Shown: piece after piece, positions 37,047 to 48,550 of the stretch
Layout of the letters: every line of letters starts with the position of its first letter
How positions within the stretch are numbered: position 1 is the stretch's first letter
Assembly (NCBI RefSeq): GCF_907164915.1
Contig: NW_025919420.1
Span: 1 to 64,000 of the forward strand
Source of the DNA: Impatiens glandulifera
Lineage: Eukaryota > Streptophyta > Magnoliopsida > Ericales > Balsaminaceae
DNA: 64,000 nucleotides
Direction: 5' to 3'
Translations under genes and position numbers: made by a program
The notes under the pieces: model-generated
Database searches by the model: none
Seen by the model: only the letters and a program-made list of their open reading frames with translations
What the model was told of the DNA's origin: nothing

Positions 37047-37891
37047 ATATTTATATGTACGCAAAACCGAAGATGTTAATTATTTATTCCAGCTGTAACA
37101 TTTTCTTTTTCTTTTTTTTACATTTTGATAGAATACCTAAGATGTTATTTATGTAGCGCAAACCTTAAGATGTTTTTATGACAGCTGGTAACACTTTTCT
37201 TTTTACATTTTTATGGAAACTCTGCTTAAAATCGTTGATAGAAAAAATAAACTATAATTTAAATGTATAAACCACATCTCTGCACCATTTTTCAGTAAAA
37301 TTTGTTTTTTATGATTAATAAAATTTAAGGCTTCTATTTTAATTTTTATTTAAATTTACATTTGAGATGCAAATTTAATGAATACATATATTTGAATTAT
37401 AAATATTAGACCTAAAATGTTTATGACCTATTATTTTGTTTTTAATCTAAAAACTAAATTAGTCATTTCTTAAAAACAAAAAAAATGTAATTCATTTTCA
37501 ACTTTTAAGATTTATTTTTTTAAATATTAGCCCCTTCTATAGTTGTCACCGATTCTAACAATATATAAATAAATAACTTACATTAGTGTGTCAAGACACG
37601 ACCTGTCATACATGAAAACGGACATCGACACGACATAATTAAGTCAAAACTCTAGTCGGAATAATACGAAACACAAATTTAAACACGAGTTAACACAACA
37701 CGAATAAACTTACGAACACGAATTAACGCGACACAAAAGAGCTCGTGGATCATAATATTTTGAGTGAGTCAAAACACGACACACATAAGATTGATACACG
37801 ACACACCATGACATAATTAAAAGTCTAACACGACTTATTCCAGTCGAATACGACCGTTTATGTACGATGTCTAACTCTAAGTAGTGCACAC

Positions 37892-37927
<36 letters not shown>

Positions 37928-38394
37928 TGAGTAAAAAAATTAATATTTTTGATTGAATTTTGATTTATGAACTTTTTGAATGCTTAACTAAATATATATA
38001 ATGTCACATCACTTGATAACTCATGTTCATGTAGACATTACTTGATTAACAACCATTTATAATAGACTTTCAATTGTGTCGTTTCTCAATTTTATGCATG
38101 TCGTGTCTCAATTTTATGTATGTCGTGTCGTGTTTTGATTGACTCAAAATATTATGATACACGAGCTCTTTCGTGTCATGTTAATTTTCGTTTACAAGTT
38201 TATTTGTGTCGTGGTAACTTGTGTCTAAATTCTTGTTTCGTATTATTTTGACAAGAGTTTCAACATAATCTTGTCGTGTAATTGTCTGTTTTTATGTGTG
38301 TCATTTCGTGTCTTGACACACTCATATTAATTATTTATATATTAATATTATTGAAGACAACATAATATATATATAGATAGATAGAGGCCATGAT

Positions 38395-38730
38395 CTATTG
38401 ATATAGCCGTACATATACACATGATATAGATAAAGTCATCAGAATCAGTTCACGATTAAAAAGAAGGAAGATTTCGCAAATTTCCAATTTTGTCACTACT
38501 GTATGGCAACTTGTAGTAGTTGCTGCGGCGGCTGCATCATTGGCGTAAAGTAGGATGCACAAACTTAAAATAATCACCACCGTTGGAAGAATGACTATCC
38601 TCCGCCGTCCTCCGGCGCATACTCTGGCACCTCCTCCTTTGGCACGTCCTCCTCCGGCGCCTCCTCCTCCGGCGCTTCCTCCTTCGGTGCCTCCTCCTCT
38701 GGTGCCTCCTCTGAAGATTTTCATGGCCAT
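38395..38730 (-). pseudogene. nsLTP 5' fragment, array 2 unit 9 (open, 111 codons)
   Basis: Six minisatellite units; start intact; longest open chimeric frame in the array. Shares the LYANDAAAA variant with unit 10. Confidence 0.75.
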
Positions 38731-40162
38731 GGAGACAAAGAGAGAGAATTCTGAGACATTTGTTGTTTTATTTCAATGGAAAAACCTGTGCACATATATA
38801 TATATATATATATATTTAATATTTATATATACGCAAAACCGAAGATGTTAATTATTTATTCCAGCTGTAACATTTTCTTTTTCTTTTTTTTACATTTTGA
38901 TAGAATCCCTAAGATGTTATTTATGTAGCGCAAACCTTAATATGTTTTTATGACAGCTGGTAACACTTTTCTTTTTACATTTTTATGGAAACTCTGCTTA
39001 AAATCGTTGATAGAAAAAATAAACTATAATTCAAATGTATAAACCACATCTCGGCACCATTTTTCAATAAAATTTGTTTTTTATGATTAATAAAATTTAA
39101 GGCTTCTATTTTAATTTTTATTTAAATTTACATTTGAGATGCAAATTTAATGAATACAGATATTTGAATTATAAATATTAGACCTAAAATGTTTATGACC
39201 TATTATTTTGTTTTTAATCTAAAAACAAAATGAGTCATTTCTTAAAAACAAAAAAAATGTAATTCATTTTCAACTTTTAAGATTTATTTTTTTAAATATT
39301 AGCCCCTTCTATAGTTGTCACCGATTTTAACAATATATAAATAAATAACTTACATTAGTGTGTCAAGACACGACCTGTCATACATGAAAACGGACTTTGA
39401 CACGACATAATTAGGTCAAAACTCTAGTCGGAATAATAAGAAACACAAATTTAAACACGAGTTAACACAACACGAATAAACTTACGAACACGAATTAACG
39501 CGACACAAAAGAGCTCGTGGATCATAATATTTTGAGTGAGTCAAAACACGACACACATAAGATTGATACACGACACACCATGACATAATTAAAAGTCTAA
39601 CACGACTTATTCCAGTCGAATACGACCGTTTATGTACGATGTCTAACTCTAAGTAGTGCACACATAATATATATATATATATATATATATATTCATGAGT
39701 AAAAAAATTAATATTTTTGATTGAATTTTGATTTATGAACTTTTTGAATGCTTAACTAAATATATATAATGTCACATCACTTGATAACTCATGTTCATGT
39801 AGACATTACTTGATTAACAACCATTTGTAATAGACTTTCAATTGTGTCGTTTCTCAATTTTATGCATGTCGTGTCTCAATTTTATGTATGTCGTGTCGTG
39901 TTTTGATTGACTTAAAATATTATGATACACGAGCTCTTTCGTGTCATGTTAATTTTTGATTACAAGTTTATTTGTGTCGTGGTAACTTGTGTTTAAATTC
40001 TTGTTTCGTATTATTTTGACAAGAGTTTCAACATAATCTTGTCGTGTAATTGTCTGTTTTTATGTGTGTCATTTCGTGTCTTGACACACTCATATTAATT
40101 ATTTATATATTAATATTATTGAAGACAACATAATATATATATAGATAGATAGAGGCCATGAT

Positions 40163-40495
40163 CTATTGATATAGCCGTACATATACACATGATATAGATA
40201 AAGTCATCAGAATCAGTTCACGATTAAAAAGAAGGAAGATTTCGCAAATTTCCAATTTTGTCACTACTGTATGGAAACTTGTAGTAGTTGCTGCAGCGGC
40301 TGCATCATTGGCGTAAAGTAGGATGCACAAACTTAAAATAATCACCACCGTTGGAAGAATGACTATCCTCCGCCGTCCTCCGGCGCATACTCTGGCACCT
40401 CCTCCTTTGGCACGTCCTCCGGCGCCTCCTCCTCCGGCGCTTCCTCCTTCGGTGCCTCCTCCTCTGGTGCCTCCTCTGAAGATTTTCATGGCCAT
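40163..40495 (-). pseudogene. nsLTP 5' fragment, array 2 unit 10 (open, 110 codons)
   Basis: Six minisatellite units, one shortened to 12 bp (gcacgtcctccg), which keeps the frame. The first mature cysteine is phenylalanine (SFHTVVTKLE). Confidence 0.75.
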
Positions 40496-41861
40496 GGAGA
40501 CAAAGAGAGAGAATTATGAGACATTTGTTGTTTTATTTCAATGGAGAAACTTGTGCACATAAATATATATATATATATATATATATTTAATATATTTATA
40601 TATACGCAAAACCGAAGATGTTAATTATTTATTCCAGCTGTAACATTTTCTTTTTCTTTCGTTACATTTTGATAGAATCCCTAAGATGTTATTTATGTAG
40701 CGCAATCCTTCAGATGTTTTTATGACAGCTGGTAATACTTTTTTTTTACATTTTTATGTAAACTCTGCTTAAAATCGTTGATAGAAAAAATAAACTATAA
40801 TTCAAATGTAAGGACCACATCTCTACACCATTTTCCAGTAAAATTTGTTTTTTATGATTAATAAAATTTAAGGCTTTTATTTTAATTTTTATTTAAATTT
40901 ATATTTGAGATGCAAATTTAATGAATACAGATATTTGAATTATAAATATTAGACCTAAAATATTTATGATCTATTATTTTTGTTTTTAATCTAAAAACAA
41001 AATGAGTCATTTCTTAAAAATAAAAAAATGTAATTCATTTTCAACTTTTAAAATTTATTTTTTTAAATATTAGCCCCTTCTATAGTTGTCACCGATTTTA
41101 ACAATATATAAATAAATAACTTACATTAGTGTGTCAAGACACGATCTGTCATACATGAATACGGACATCGACACAACATGATTAAGTCAAAACTCTAGTC
41201 GGAATAACACGAAACACAAATTTAAACACCAGTTTCCACAACACGAATAAACTTGCGAACTCGAATTAACGCGACACGAAAGAGCTCGTGGATGATAATA
41301 TTTTGAGTGAGTCAAGACATGACACACATAAGATTGATACACGACACACCATGACATAATTAAAAGTCTAACACGACTTATTCGAGTCGAATACGATCGT
41401 TTATGTACGATGTATAAATTTAAGTAGTGCACACATGATATATATATATATAAATATATATTCACGAGTAAAAAAATTAATATTTTTGATTGAATTTAGA
41501 TTTATGAACTTGTTGAATGCTTAACTAAATATATATAATGTCACATCACTTGATAACTCATGTTCATATAGACATTACTTGATTAACAACTATACATATT
41601 AGACTTTCATTCGTGTCGTGTCTTAATTTTATGCGTGTCATGTCTCAATTTTATGTATGTCGTGTCGTGTTTTGACTCACTCAAAATATTATAATACACG
41701 GGCTCTTTTGTGTCATGTTAATTTTTGTTTACAAATTTATTTGTGTCGTGGTAACTTGTGTTTAAATTCTTATTTCGTATCATTGTCTGTTTTCACGTGT
41801 GTTACGTCGTGTCTTGACACACTCATGTTAATTATTCAATAATATTAATATAGATAAAGAT

Positions 41862-41941
41862 CCTCCAGCACCTCCTCCTCTGGAACGTCCTCCTCTGGCG
41901 CCTCCCCCTTCGGCGCCTCCTCTACAGATTTTCATGGCCAT
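41862..41941 (-). pseudogene. Minisatellite and start codon remnant, array 2 unit 11
   Basis: About four 15-bp units and the MAMKI start remain. The signal peptide and mature part are deleted: the sequence jumps from aatattaatatagataaag straight into the minisatellite. Confidence 0.6.
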
Positions 41942-42367
41942 GGAGACAAAGAGAGAGAATTCTGAGACATTTGTTGTTTCTTTCAATGGAGAAACTTGTG
42001 CACATAAATATATATATATATACACACACAAAACTTAAGATGTTAATTATTTATGCTAGCTGGTAACATTTTCTTTTTCTTTTTTACATTTGTATAGAAA
42101 CCATAAGATGTTATTTATGTAGCGCAAACCTTAAGATGTTTTTATAACAGCTGGTAACATTTTTTTTTTACATTTTTATGGAAACCCTGCCTAAAATCGT
42201 TGATAAAAAAAATAAACTATAATTCAAATGTAAGGGCCACATCTCTGCACCATTTTTCAGTAAAATTTGTTTTGTATGATTAATAAAATTTATGGTTTCT
42301 ATTTTTAATTTTTATTTAAATTTATATTAAGTAATTAATTTAACCATGTAATTAATTAACACTACTT

Positions 42368-42480
42368 TAAGAAAAATAATAATAATTAACAACAAGATTT
42401 ATATAAACAGAACTAAAGAAACAGTTTTCAACGAAATGCATATATCGACAAACCATCTTCTAGCCGTCTGCATTCCCTTC
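42368..42480 (+). repeat. ~110-bp dispersed repeat, copy 1 (copy 2: 51485-51587)
   Basis: Shared words include aataataataattaacaac, acagaactaaagaaa, caacgaaatgcatatat and cttctagccgtctgcattcc. It lies between the end of array 2 and the broken 3' end of copia-2. Nature unknown. Confidence 0.7.
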
Positions 42481-42532
42481 TGTCTACCCACGATCAACTA
42501 ACTGCATTCCCTTTTATATAGTCTTCTTTACA

Positions 42533-42787
42533 TTATACCTGAAACCCTTCAGGCTGCTCCATGTAGATTTCCTTATCCAATTCACTGTGAAGGAAAGCAG
42601 TTTTGACATCCATTTGCTCAACCTCAAGATCAAGACTGGCCGTTAAACCGAGAACCATCCGAATAGAACCCATCTTCACAACCGGAGAGAAAATCTCATC
42701 GAAATCAATACCATTTTTCTGGCTGAATCCTTTGACCACCAATCTAGCTTTGTATCTAAGTTGTGAGGAGAACTCATCGGTCTTCAC
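42533..42787 (-). pseudogene. Copia-2 reverse transcriptase fragment
   Basis: Contains KARLVVKGFSQKNGIDF, FSPVVKMGSIRMVL and QMDVKTAFLH...EIYMEQPEGF, the conserved start of copia reverse transcriptase. The YVDD active site is downstream of the truncation and absent. Confidence 0.9.
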
Positions 42788-42975
42788 CTTATAAACTCAC
42801 TTGTTCTTCAATTCTCTCTTGCCTTTAGGCAACTTCACCAACTCATAAGTATTGTTCTTATACAAGAAATCCATCTCATCTTGCATACCTTTAGACCATT
42901 CTTTCTTCTGCTCATCTTCTATACCTTTTGCATAATACTCAGGCTCCCCCTCATCAGTGAGAAGAACATACTCAT

Positions 42976-43227
42976 TTACAAAATAACGTACAGAAGGATA
43001 ACGATCTCTCGTAGACCGTCTGAGTGGAACACATGGTGCATGTCAGGAACTGATAACTCTGGATGAACAACTTCATCTATATTTTTTTCTTGAGCATCAA
43101 CATCATCAGCACCATGGTCATCAATATGAACATCATCTCCACCTTGTTTGTCAACATGTTGTAGAGGAATTGGACCCAAATCAATAAGATCATCACTGTG
43201 TCGAGGAATGGTATGTCTTCTCAACAT
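42976..43227 (-). pseudogene. Copia-2 linker between integrase and reverse transcriptase
   Basis: Acidic, His/Asp-rich stretch (DDVHIDDHGADDVDAQ) in the position of the variable linker of copia polyproteins. No domain. Included only because it lies in order between the integrase and polymerase fragments. Confidence 0.4.
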
Positions 43228-43282
43228 CCTTCAAAATTTGATCTTCAATAAACACAACATCCCGACTTCGAACAAGCTTCTT

Positions 43283-44067
43283 CTAAACTGGATCATAAAG
43301 CCTATACCTAAACTCATCATCTCCATAGTCGAGGAACGCGCAAAGTTTAGACTTCATATCAAGTTTTGACCTTTCATCTTTGGGAATATGCACAGATACC
43401 TTGCATCCAATGACTCGCAAGTGACTATAAGAAACATCTTTGTCGCTCCAAATCCTGTTAGGAACATCAAAATGCAAAGGAACACAAGGGGTTAGATTAA
43501 TAACATGTACTGCCGTGTTCAACGCTTCACCCCAAAAGGAACGCGGAAACCCTGAATGTAAAAACAAACATCTGACTCTCTCAACCAATGTTCTGTTCAT
43601 TCTCTCTGCTAAGCCATTCAACTGCGGTGTCTTTGGAGGAGTCTTTTGATGCTGAATACCATGCTCTCTACAGTAAGCATCAAATGGCCCAATGTATTCA
43701 CCTCCATTGTCTGTCCGAATACACTTGAGCTTTTTTCAGTCTCTCTCTCAACTGAGGCATGAAATTGCTTAAACACATCTAAAACTTGATCTTTAGACTT
43801 CAAAGTATAAAACCATACCTTTCGGGAGTAGTCATCAATGAATGTGACAAAATATAAGAAACCACCAAGTGTTTTTGTCTTCATAGGACCACAAACATCG
43901 GAATAAACAAGATCAAGTATGTTCTCTCTTCTGTAGGGAGGATGGCTCTTGAAGGAAACTCTGTTTTGTTTACCTACAAGACAATGAGAACACCTCTTCA
44001 ACTGAACATCATTTACACCTGATAACACTTCCTTCTTTGATAACAAAGCCATGCCTTTTTCACTCAT
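43283..44067 (-). pseudogene. Copia-2 integrase, frameshifted
   Basis: Two frames: 44067-43618 with CSHCLVGKQNRVSF (zinc finger end), SDVCGPM (first Asp) and FVTFIDDYSRKVWFY; and 43621-43283 with NGLAERMNRTLVERVR (catalytic Glu region), FWGEALNTAVHVIN and GCKVSVHIPKDERSK. The middle catalytic Asp region is degraded. Inactive. Confidence 0.88.
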
Positions 44068-44166
44068 ATGGCCAAGTCTCTTATGTCATATCTCAGTCAT
44101 GTCAGCATTCTCCACAACATTAACAATTCTCTTGGAGATCTTCGGTTGTGCCACATACAACTTTGA

Positions 44167-44391
44167 TCACCTTTTACCTCTTGCCACGATCAAAGAACCA
44201 CGGGTGAGTTTCCACAAACCATTATCAAAGTAGTTATTGTACTCATCATCATCAAGTAAACCTATAGAAATCAAATTTAATCTCATATCCGGGACATGTT
44301 TTACATTTTGTAAAACCAACTTCATCCCAGTATCAAATTTCAAACAAACTTCTCCAATGCCAACAACCTTTGATAGCCCACTATTACCCAT
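44167..44391 (-). pseudogene. Copia-2 protease/pre-integrase fragment
   Basis: Encodes NVKHVPDMRLNLISIGLLDD, the conserved segment after copia protease. Just upstream (about 44450-44480) VIDSGAS, the protease active site, is readable but preceded by an in-frame stop. A zinc knuckle CYYCGKKGHTVKSC is readable at 44646-44687, also preceded by a stop. Confidence 0.8.
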
Positions 44392-44801
44392 CTTGACATC
44401 CCCAAAATCACCTGGAGTGTAAGATGAATAAAAATCTCTTCGTGATGTAACATGACACGAAGCTCCACTGTCAATAACTCAACTCGCCTCATCATGTGCA
44501 AAGTTCACCAAATTATCATCACAACAAACAAAGAAATCATTAGTGATAGTATTCACTTCAACCTTGTCACCGCCATCATCATCTTTTCTTTGATTGTTGT
44601 TTTGGTTATTGTAGTTTTTCTTCTTGTTCTCTTTCTTTGCCTGTCTGCAGGACTTTACTGTGTGCCCTTTTTTACCACAATAGTAACACTAAACATTAGC
44701 ATACTTCCCTTTACCGGAGTTGCTAGTACCACGCTGATTTTCTTTGTTACCCAGACTTCTACTTTGACTTCTCCCCTGCTTTTCAAAACCAAGACATATG
44801 A

Positions 44802-45191
44802 TTATGAAGAAGAACCCTGTGACTTTCTTCTCATCTCTTCATTCATAACATTGCCCTTGGCCAATTCCATGGTGATAATACCATCCGGTGCAAAGTTGGA
44901 CAAGGATGCCCTAAAAGTCTCACAAGAATCCGGTAATGTACCAAGTAGCCATAGACCTTGAATCTCATCATCAAACTTGATACTCATTCCTGAAAGTTGA
45001 TTCACAATGCCCTGAAATGCATTTAAGTGATCTGTAACATGAGTGCCATCTTTGTACTGTAACTTGATCAATATCTTAATCAAGAATAATTTATTGTTCA
45101 AAGTCTTCCGAGCATACAACTGTTCAAGTTTGTTCCACAAAGTACGAGCATGTGTCTCCCCAATAATATGATTCAACACATTATCCTCCAC
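44802..45191 (-). pseudogene. Copia-2 Gag fragment
   Basis: Matches the UBN2/Gag pattern of plant copia elements: LWNKLEQLYARKTLNNKLFL, HLNAFQGIVNQLSGM, LLGTLPDSCETFRASLSN. The N-terminus lies further upstream (to about 45380) and is broken by stops. Confidence 0.85.
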
Positions 45192-45419
45192 CCATTGCCG
45201 AATATATCCACAAACCTATATATGCAAAATAGTTCATTCTGCATCAGTTTTATTCTCAGGTTTATTAGTAGCAAAAACAGGTAAGTAATAAACTTTCACA
45301 TATAGGAGATCTTCCATTTTTTCCTTCTAAACATGATAATTAGAACCGTTCAAATTAATCATCCTACTTGTATTAGTTTTCATCGTTCAAACGGTTCAAT
45401 TCACAAATAATCAACCAAG

Positions 45420-45431
45420 GCTCTGATACCA
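45420..45431 (-). promoter_or_regulatory. Copia-2 primer-binding site
   Basis: Minus-strand tggtatcagagc, three bases inside the LTR end; same tRNA-Met primer as the other two copia elements. Confidence 0.9.
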
Positions 45432-45434
45432 CTT

Positions 45435-47123
45435 TGATGGAAATGCACCACAACGGTAAACAACAAAATGCGGAATTTAACCTTCGTTTGACAACACTTT
45501 CCCAAACCGTTTAAACCTGTGAGTAAGCTAATAAATAGGTATGCAAAATGCAATCAATACAGTCCTAAAATAGTGAGTATCACACCAAGAAAGCACACAC
45601 ACAAACAATACAAAATTTTAGCGTGAAAAACTCCTCAAAGGGTAAAAACCACGGGACACCTAGTGCCGCTTAAAATTCACTATCACCAGCAAAAGAGCAA
45701 TACAAAAGTCTTCTCTAAATAATACTAGAGGCATACAAATTCATAATACCCTTGAAAACATGCACATCAAGGATATGGAAACAATCAAAGAACAAGAAAT
45801 GAATAATATCACTGAAATAATTGCTACTGTTCCAACAATGAAACCCCGACCTCTAGACCTCAGAATTCGATCTCCATCGTCCAGAATGTTGGCCCAGACA
45901 TTGTGAAGTTGCTGTCCAAAAATTAGGGATTGTTTTCCAAAGTAACCTTATTTGGCGTTCACTTCCCCAAACTAACCTAGTTTGTTCATTCATTCCCTAA
46001 CTAACCTAGTTTACTATTCAAACTAAGTTTTTTTTTTTATTTATTCTTTTTACATTTAAAATTCATTATATATAAAACTAAATTATTTATATTTTAATAT
46101 ATAATTTAAATTATTATTTTTATAAATTAAATTATTTATATTTTGATATATAATTTAATTTTGATTATTTTTATAAATTTGATTATTTATATTTTAATAT
46201 ATATATATATATATTTACATTTTAATTATTATTTATATATATAATAAATATCCCCTTTAACATTCTAATAAATAATTGATAAATACTAATAAATTTAAAA
46301 TATTTTAACTATAATAATATAATAATTATATATTCATACAAAACGTTTTTAAATTTATCAATTATTTATTAAATATAATAACATTTTTAATTAATATTTT
46401 AACCCTAGAAATATGAAATATGGTAATCTTTTTATTATATTTAATAAATAATTGATAAATTTAAAAACGCGAATATTTAATTATTATATTGTTATGGTTA
46501 AAATATTTTAAATTTATTAGTATCCATCAATTATTTATTAGAATTATTTAATATTTATTACACTATATAAATAATAACTGAAATGTAAATATATATATAT
46601 ATTAAAATATAAATAATTAAATTTATAAAAAATAATTATATTTAAATTATATATTAAAATATAAATAATCTAATTTATAAAAATAATAATTTAAAATATA
46701 TATCAAAATATAAATAATTTAACTTATATAAATAATAATTTAAAATATATATCAAAATATAAATTTTATATATAATAAATTTTAAATGTAAAAAAAATTA
46801 AAAAATAAATAAAAACTGAGTTTGAATAGTAAACTATGTTAGTTTGGGAATGAATGAACAAACTATGTTAGTTTGGGAAAATGAACGCCAAACAAGGTTA
46901 CTTTGGGAAATTTCGTTCAAAAATTAGGACTTTAGGTGATCACCAAAACACTAAACTTCTGGAATTTGAAGTTTTTCCCATTTTTCTCTCTCTTTCTCTT
47001 ATTTCTTGCAAAAAAAACAAAAAATTTCTCCCCTTTTTATTTTGCTCTCAAATAAATGTATTAAGTGGGAACCTATTTGCTAGGCTTTTCCTCATGGACT
47101 AAAAAGGACAAAAAAAACTCAAC
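45435..47123 (-). repeat. Copia-2 5' LTR, interrupted by a MITE
   Basis: Runs from tgatggaaat to aactcaaca, with LTR sequence on both sides of the nested 990-bp element. No second LTR in the window to confirm the outer end, so 47123 is the best TG...CA match, not proven. Confidence 0.65.
45928..46917. mobile_element. MULE-like MITE nested in the copia-2 LTR
   Basis: About 95 bp at each end are reverse complements (left ccaaagtaacc...ttggcgttcac, right ...gaacgccaaa...ggttactttgg), with an A/T-rich interior that also folds back. Flanked by an 11-bp direct repeat caaaaattagg (45917-45927 and 46918-46928). The long inverted repeats and 9-11-bp duplication are typical of Mutator-like elements. 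No transposase, so non-autonomous. Confidence 0.8.
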
Positions 47124-48035
47124 ATCTCTCCCTTTCTCTCCCCTCTCCCCTCTCCCCTCTCCCCTCTCCCCTCTCCCCTCTCCCCTCTCCCCTCTCCCTT
47201 TTTGTATAATCTATTCTAATATGCAAAGTTTCATAATAATGAATGTTTAACCTAAGTTTCGTGGTGTCAGTTTATTATTTAAATCCTACAATTCTTTTAT
47301 TTATTATTTATTGTAGCTTAGGGTTAGTTCAAAGCTCTCAAAATCTGGAGTTACTCTTAAAATTTTACAATTTTACGATTTCATATTAGACTAAATTTTA
47401 AATAACTCTTAAATATGTAAACTCTTACTATTTTAAATTTACGATAATAAGATTTTACGATTTTATTTAAAAAAAAAATTTATATTTAAAAACTAAAAAA
47501 TAAAGTTATTATTTATTTAAATAAATTAATTAATATAATTAATTTTGTAGGTATAATTTTTTATATTGTTATTTACTTATTATTATTTTTAATTAATTTT
47601 ATATTAAAATATATAATTTTTTTAAATTGACTAAGTATAAAATACTTAATTGTATATATAAATAATAATAATAATATATAACTATTATTTTTTCGAATTA
47701 AACTATTACAATTTTACGTAAACTCTAGATTTTACGAGTTTACAACTGGATAATGATTCTACGTAAACTCTCAATTTTAATAGCCTTGGATTAGTCTGAT
47801 TTATGTTCTAAAGATATATGAAACAACTATATTAATTGAGTCTAATTGATATCATAAGGTTTAGTACGGGTTTTAAAGATAAATTTAGAGAGATTAATAG
47901 CCTAAAACTAGTTCAGCAATACAAATAATTGAGATTTTTATGATAAATTTAGAGAGATTGTGTTTTTATTTATGCTAATCAAGTCAAATGATGAAAGAAA
48001 GAAACCTGAAAATATCTAAGAATAGCCACAATGGA
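47124..48035. other. Low-complexity and A/T-rich DNA
   Basis: Contains a (CCCCTCT)n microsatellite at about 47134-47197 (around nine 7-bp units) next to the copia-2 LTR. At 47330-47780 repeated words such as attttacga, gtaaactct and acgagttta occur on both strands and could be an old foldback element. No gene seen. Confidence 0.5.
47134..47197. repeat. (CCCCTCT)n microsatellite
   Basis: About nine perfect 7-bp units. Polypyrimidine on the plus strand. Confidence 0.9.
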
Positions 48036-48423
48036 TCCGAATAGTTGCATAAAGAACTATAAATGAAAAAAGAGATGATAGAAATGGAGTCAAACCTGAC
48101 AATAAGATCTGAAACAATTACAATGTCTTTGTCTCTGTAATTGATGATTAAACTCTGATCATAGGAGGGGAGGAGATGTCCGAATAGTTGTATAAAGAAG
48201 TATAAATGAAATAAGAGATGATAGAAATGGAGTCAAACTTGACAATAAAATCTGAAACAATCACAATGCCTTTGTCTCTATAATTGGTGATTAAACCCTG
48301 ATCATAGAAGAAGGGAAGGGGAGGAGAGTTCCAAATAGTTGCATAAAGAACTAAAAAAAAAATAAAAAAAAAATATAGAAATGGAGTCAAACCTGAGAAT
48401 ATGATCTGAAACAACCACAATGC
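48036..48423. repeat. Three tandem copies of a ~145-bp unit
   Basis: Units at 48036-48178, 48179-48329 and 48330-48423 (truncated), each starting tccgaatagttg or tccaaatagttg and containing agaaatggagtcaaac and tgatctgaaacaa-like words. The third runs into the hexanucleotide microsatellite. Confidence 0.85.
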
Positions 48424-48499
48424 CTCTCCCTCTCCCTCTCCCTCTCCCTCTCCCTCTCCCTCTCCCTCTCCCTCTCCCTCTCCCTCTCCCTCTCCCTCT
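48424..48499. repeat. (CCCTCT)n microsatellite
   Basis: About 12 perfect 6-bp units. It creates long spurious Gly-Glu and Gly-Arg open frames on the minus strand. Confidence 0.95.
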
Positions 48500-48518
48500 A
48501 ACAATATTATTAAAATAA

Positions 48519-48550
48519 CTAGCATTTAGCCCGTGCATTTGCACGAGTAA
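48519..48550 (-). terminator. Helitron 3' hairpin and CTAG end
   Basis: Palindrome ccgtgca/tgcacg(a)g close to the CTAG terminus; acts as the transposition terminator in the family. Confidence 0.8.

Larger units (their letters stand above)
23085..42310 (-). repeat. Array 2: eleven tandem ~1.77-kb units
   Basis: Units begin (acttacatta) at 23451, 25188, 26963, 28737, 30523, 32298, 34060, 35816, 37576, 39348 and 41119, giving periods of 1737-1786 bp. A rearranged partial unit precedes at 23085-23450, where the foldback loop is joined directly to the unit end. Each unit holds: a foldback of about 740 bp, a segment shared with array 1, the nsLTP 5' fragment (minus strand), a 15-bp minisatellite inside it, a leader, an (AT)n run and about 500 bp of A/T-rich DNA. 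Unit 11 lacks the nsLTP sequence and ends near 42310. Confidence 0.92.
42530..47123 (-). mobile_element. Copia-2: old, 3'-truncated Ty1/copia element
   Basis: Minus-strand element with a 5' LTR at 45435-47123 (TG...CA by plus-strand reading; about 690 bp without the nested MITE), a tRNA-Met primer site at 45420-45431, and decayed gag, protease, integrase and the first part of reverse transcriptase. The frame is broken many times. The polymerase ends inside reverse transcriptase near 42533, so the rest of reverse transcriptase, RNase H and the 3' LTR are missing, and no target duplication can be checked. Confidence 0.88.

Noticed and set aside
24415..40562. Plus-strand proline-rich ORFs (PPAPPPP...) in every array 2 unit
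   Set aside because: They are antisense readings of the minisatellite; homology (signal peptide, TVVTKLE) is on the minus strand.
23451..42310. CRISPR array or other prokaryotic repeat system
   Set aside because: Units are 1.77 kb, no short spacers, and context is plant nuclear DNA.
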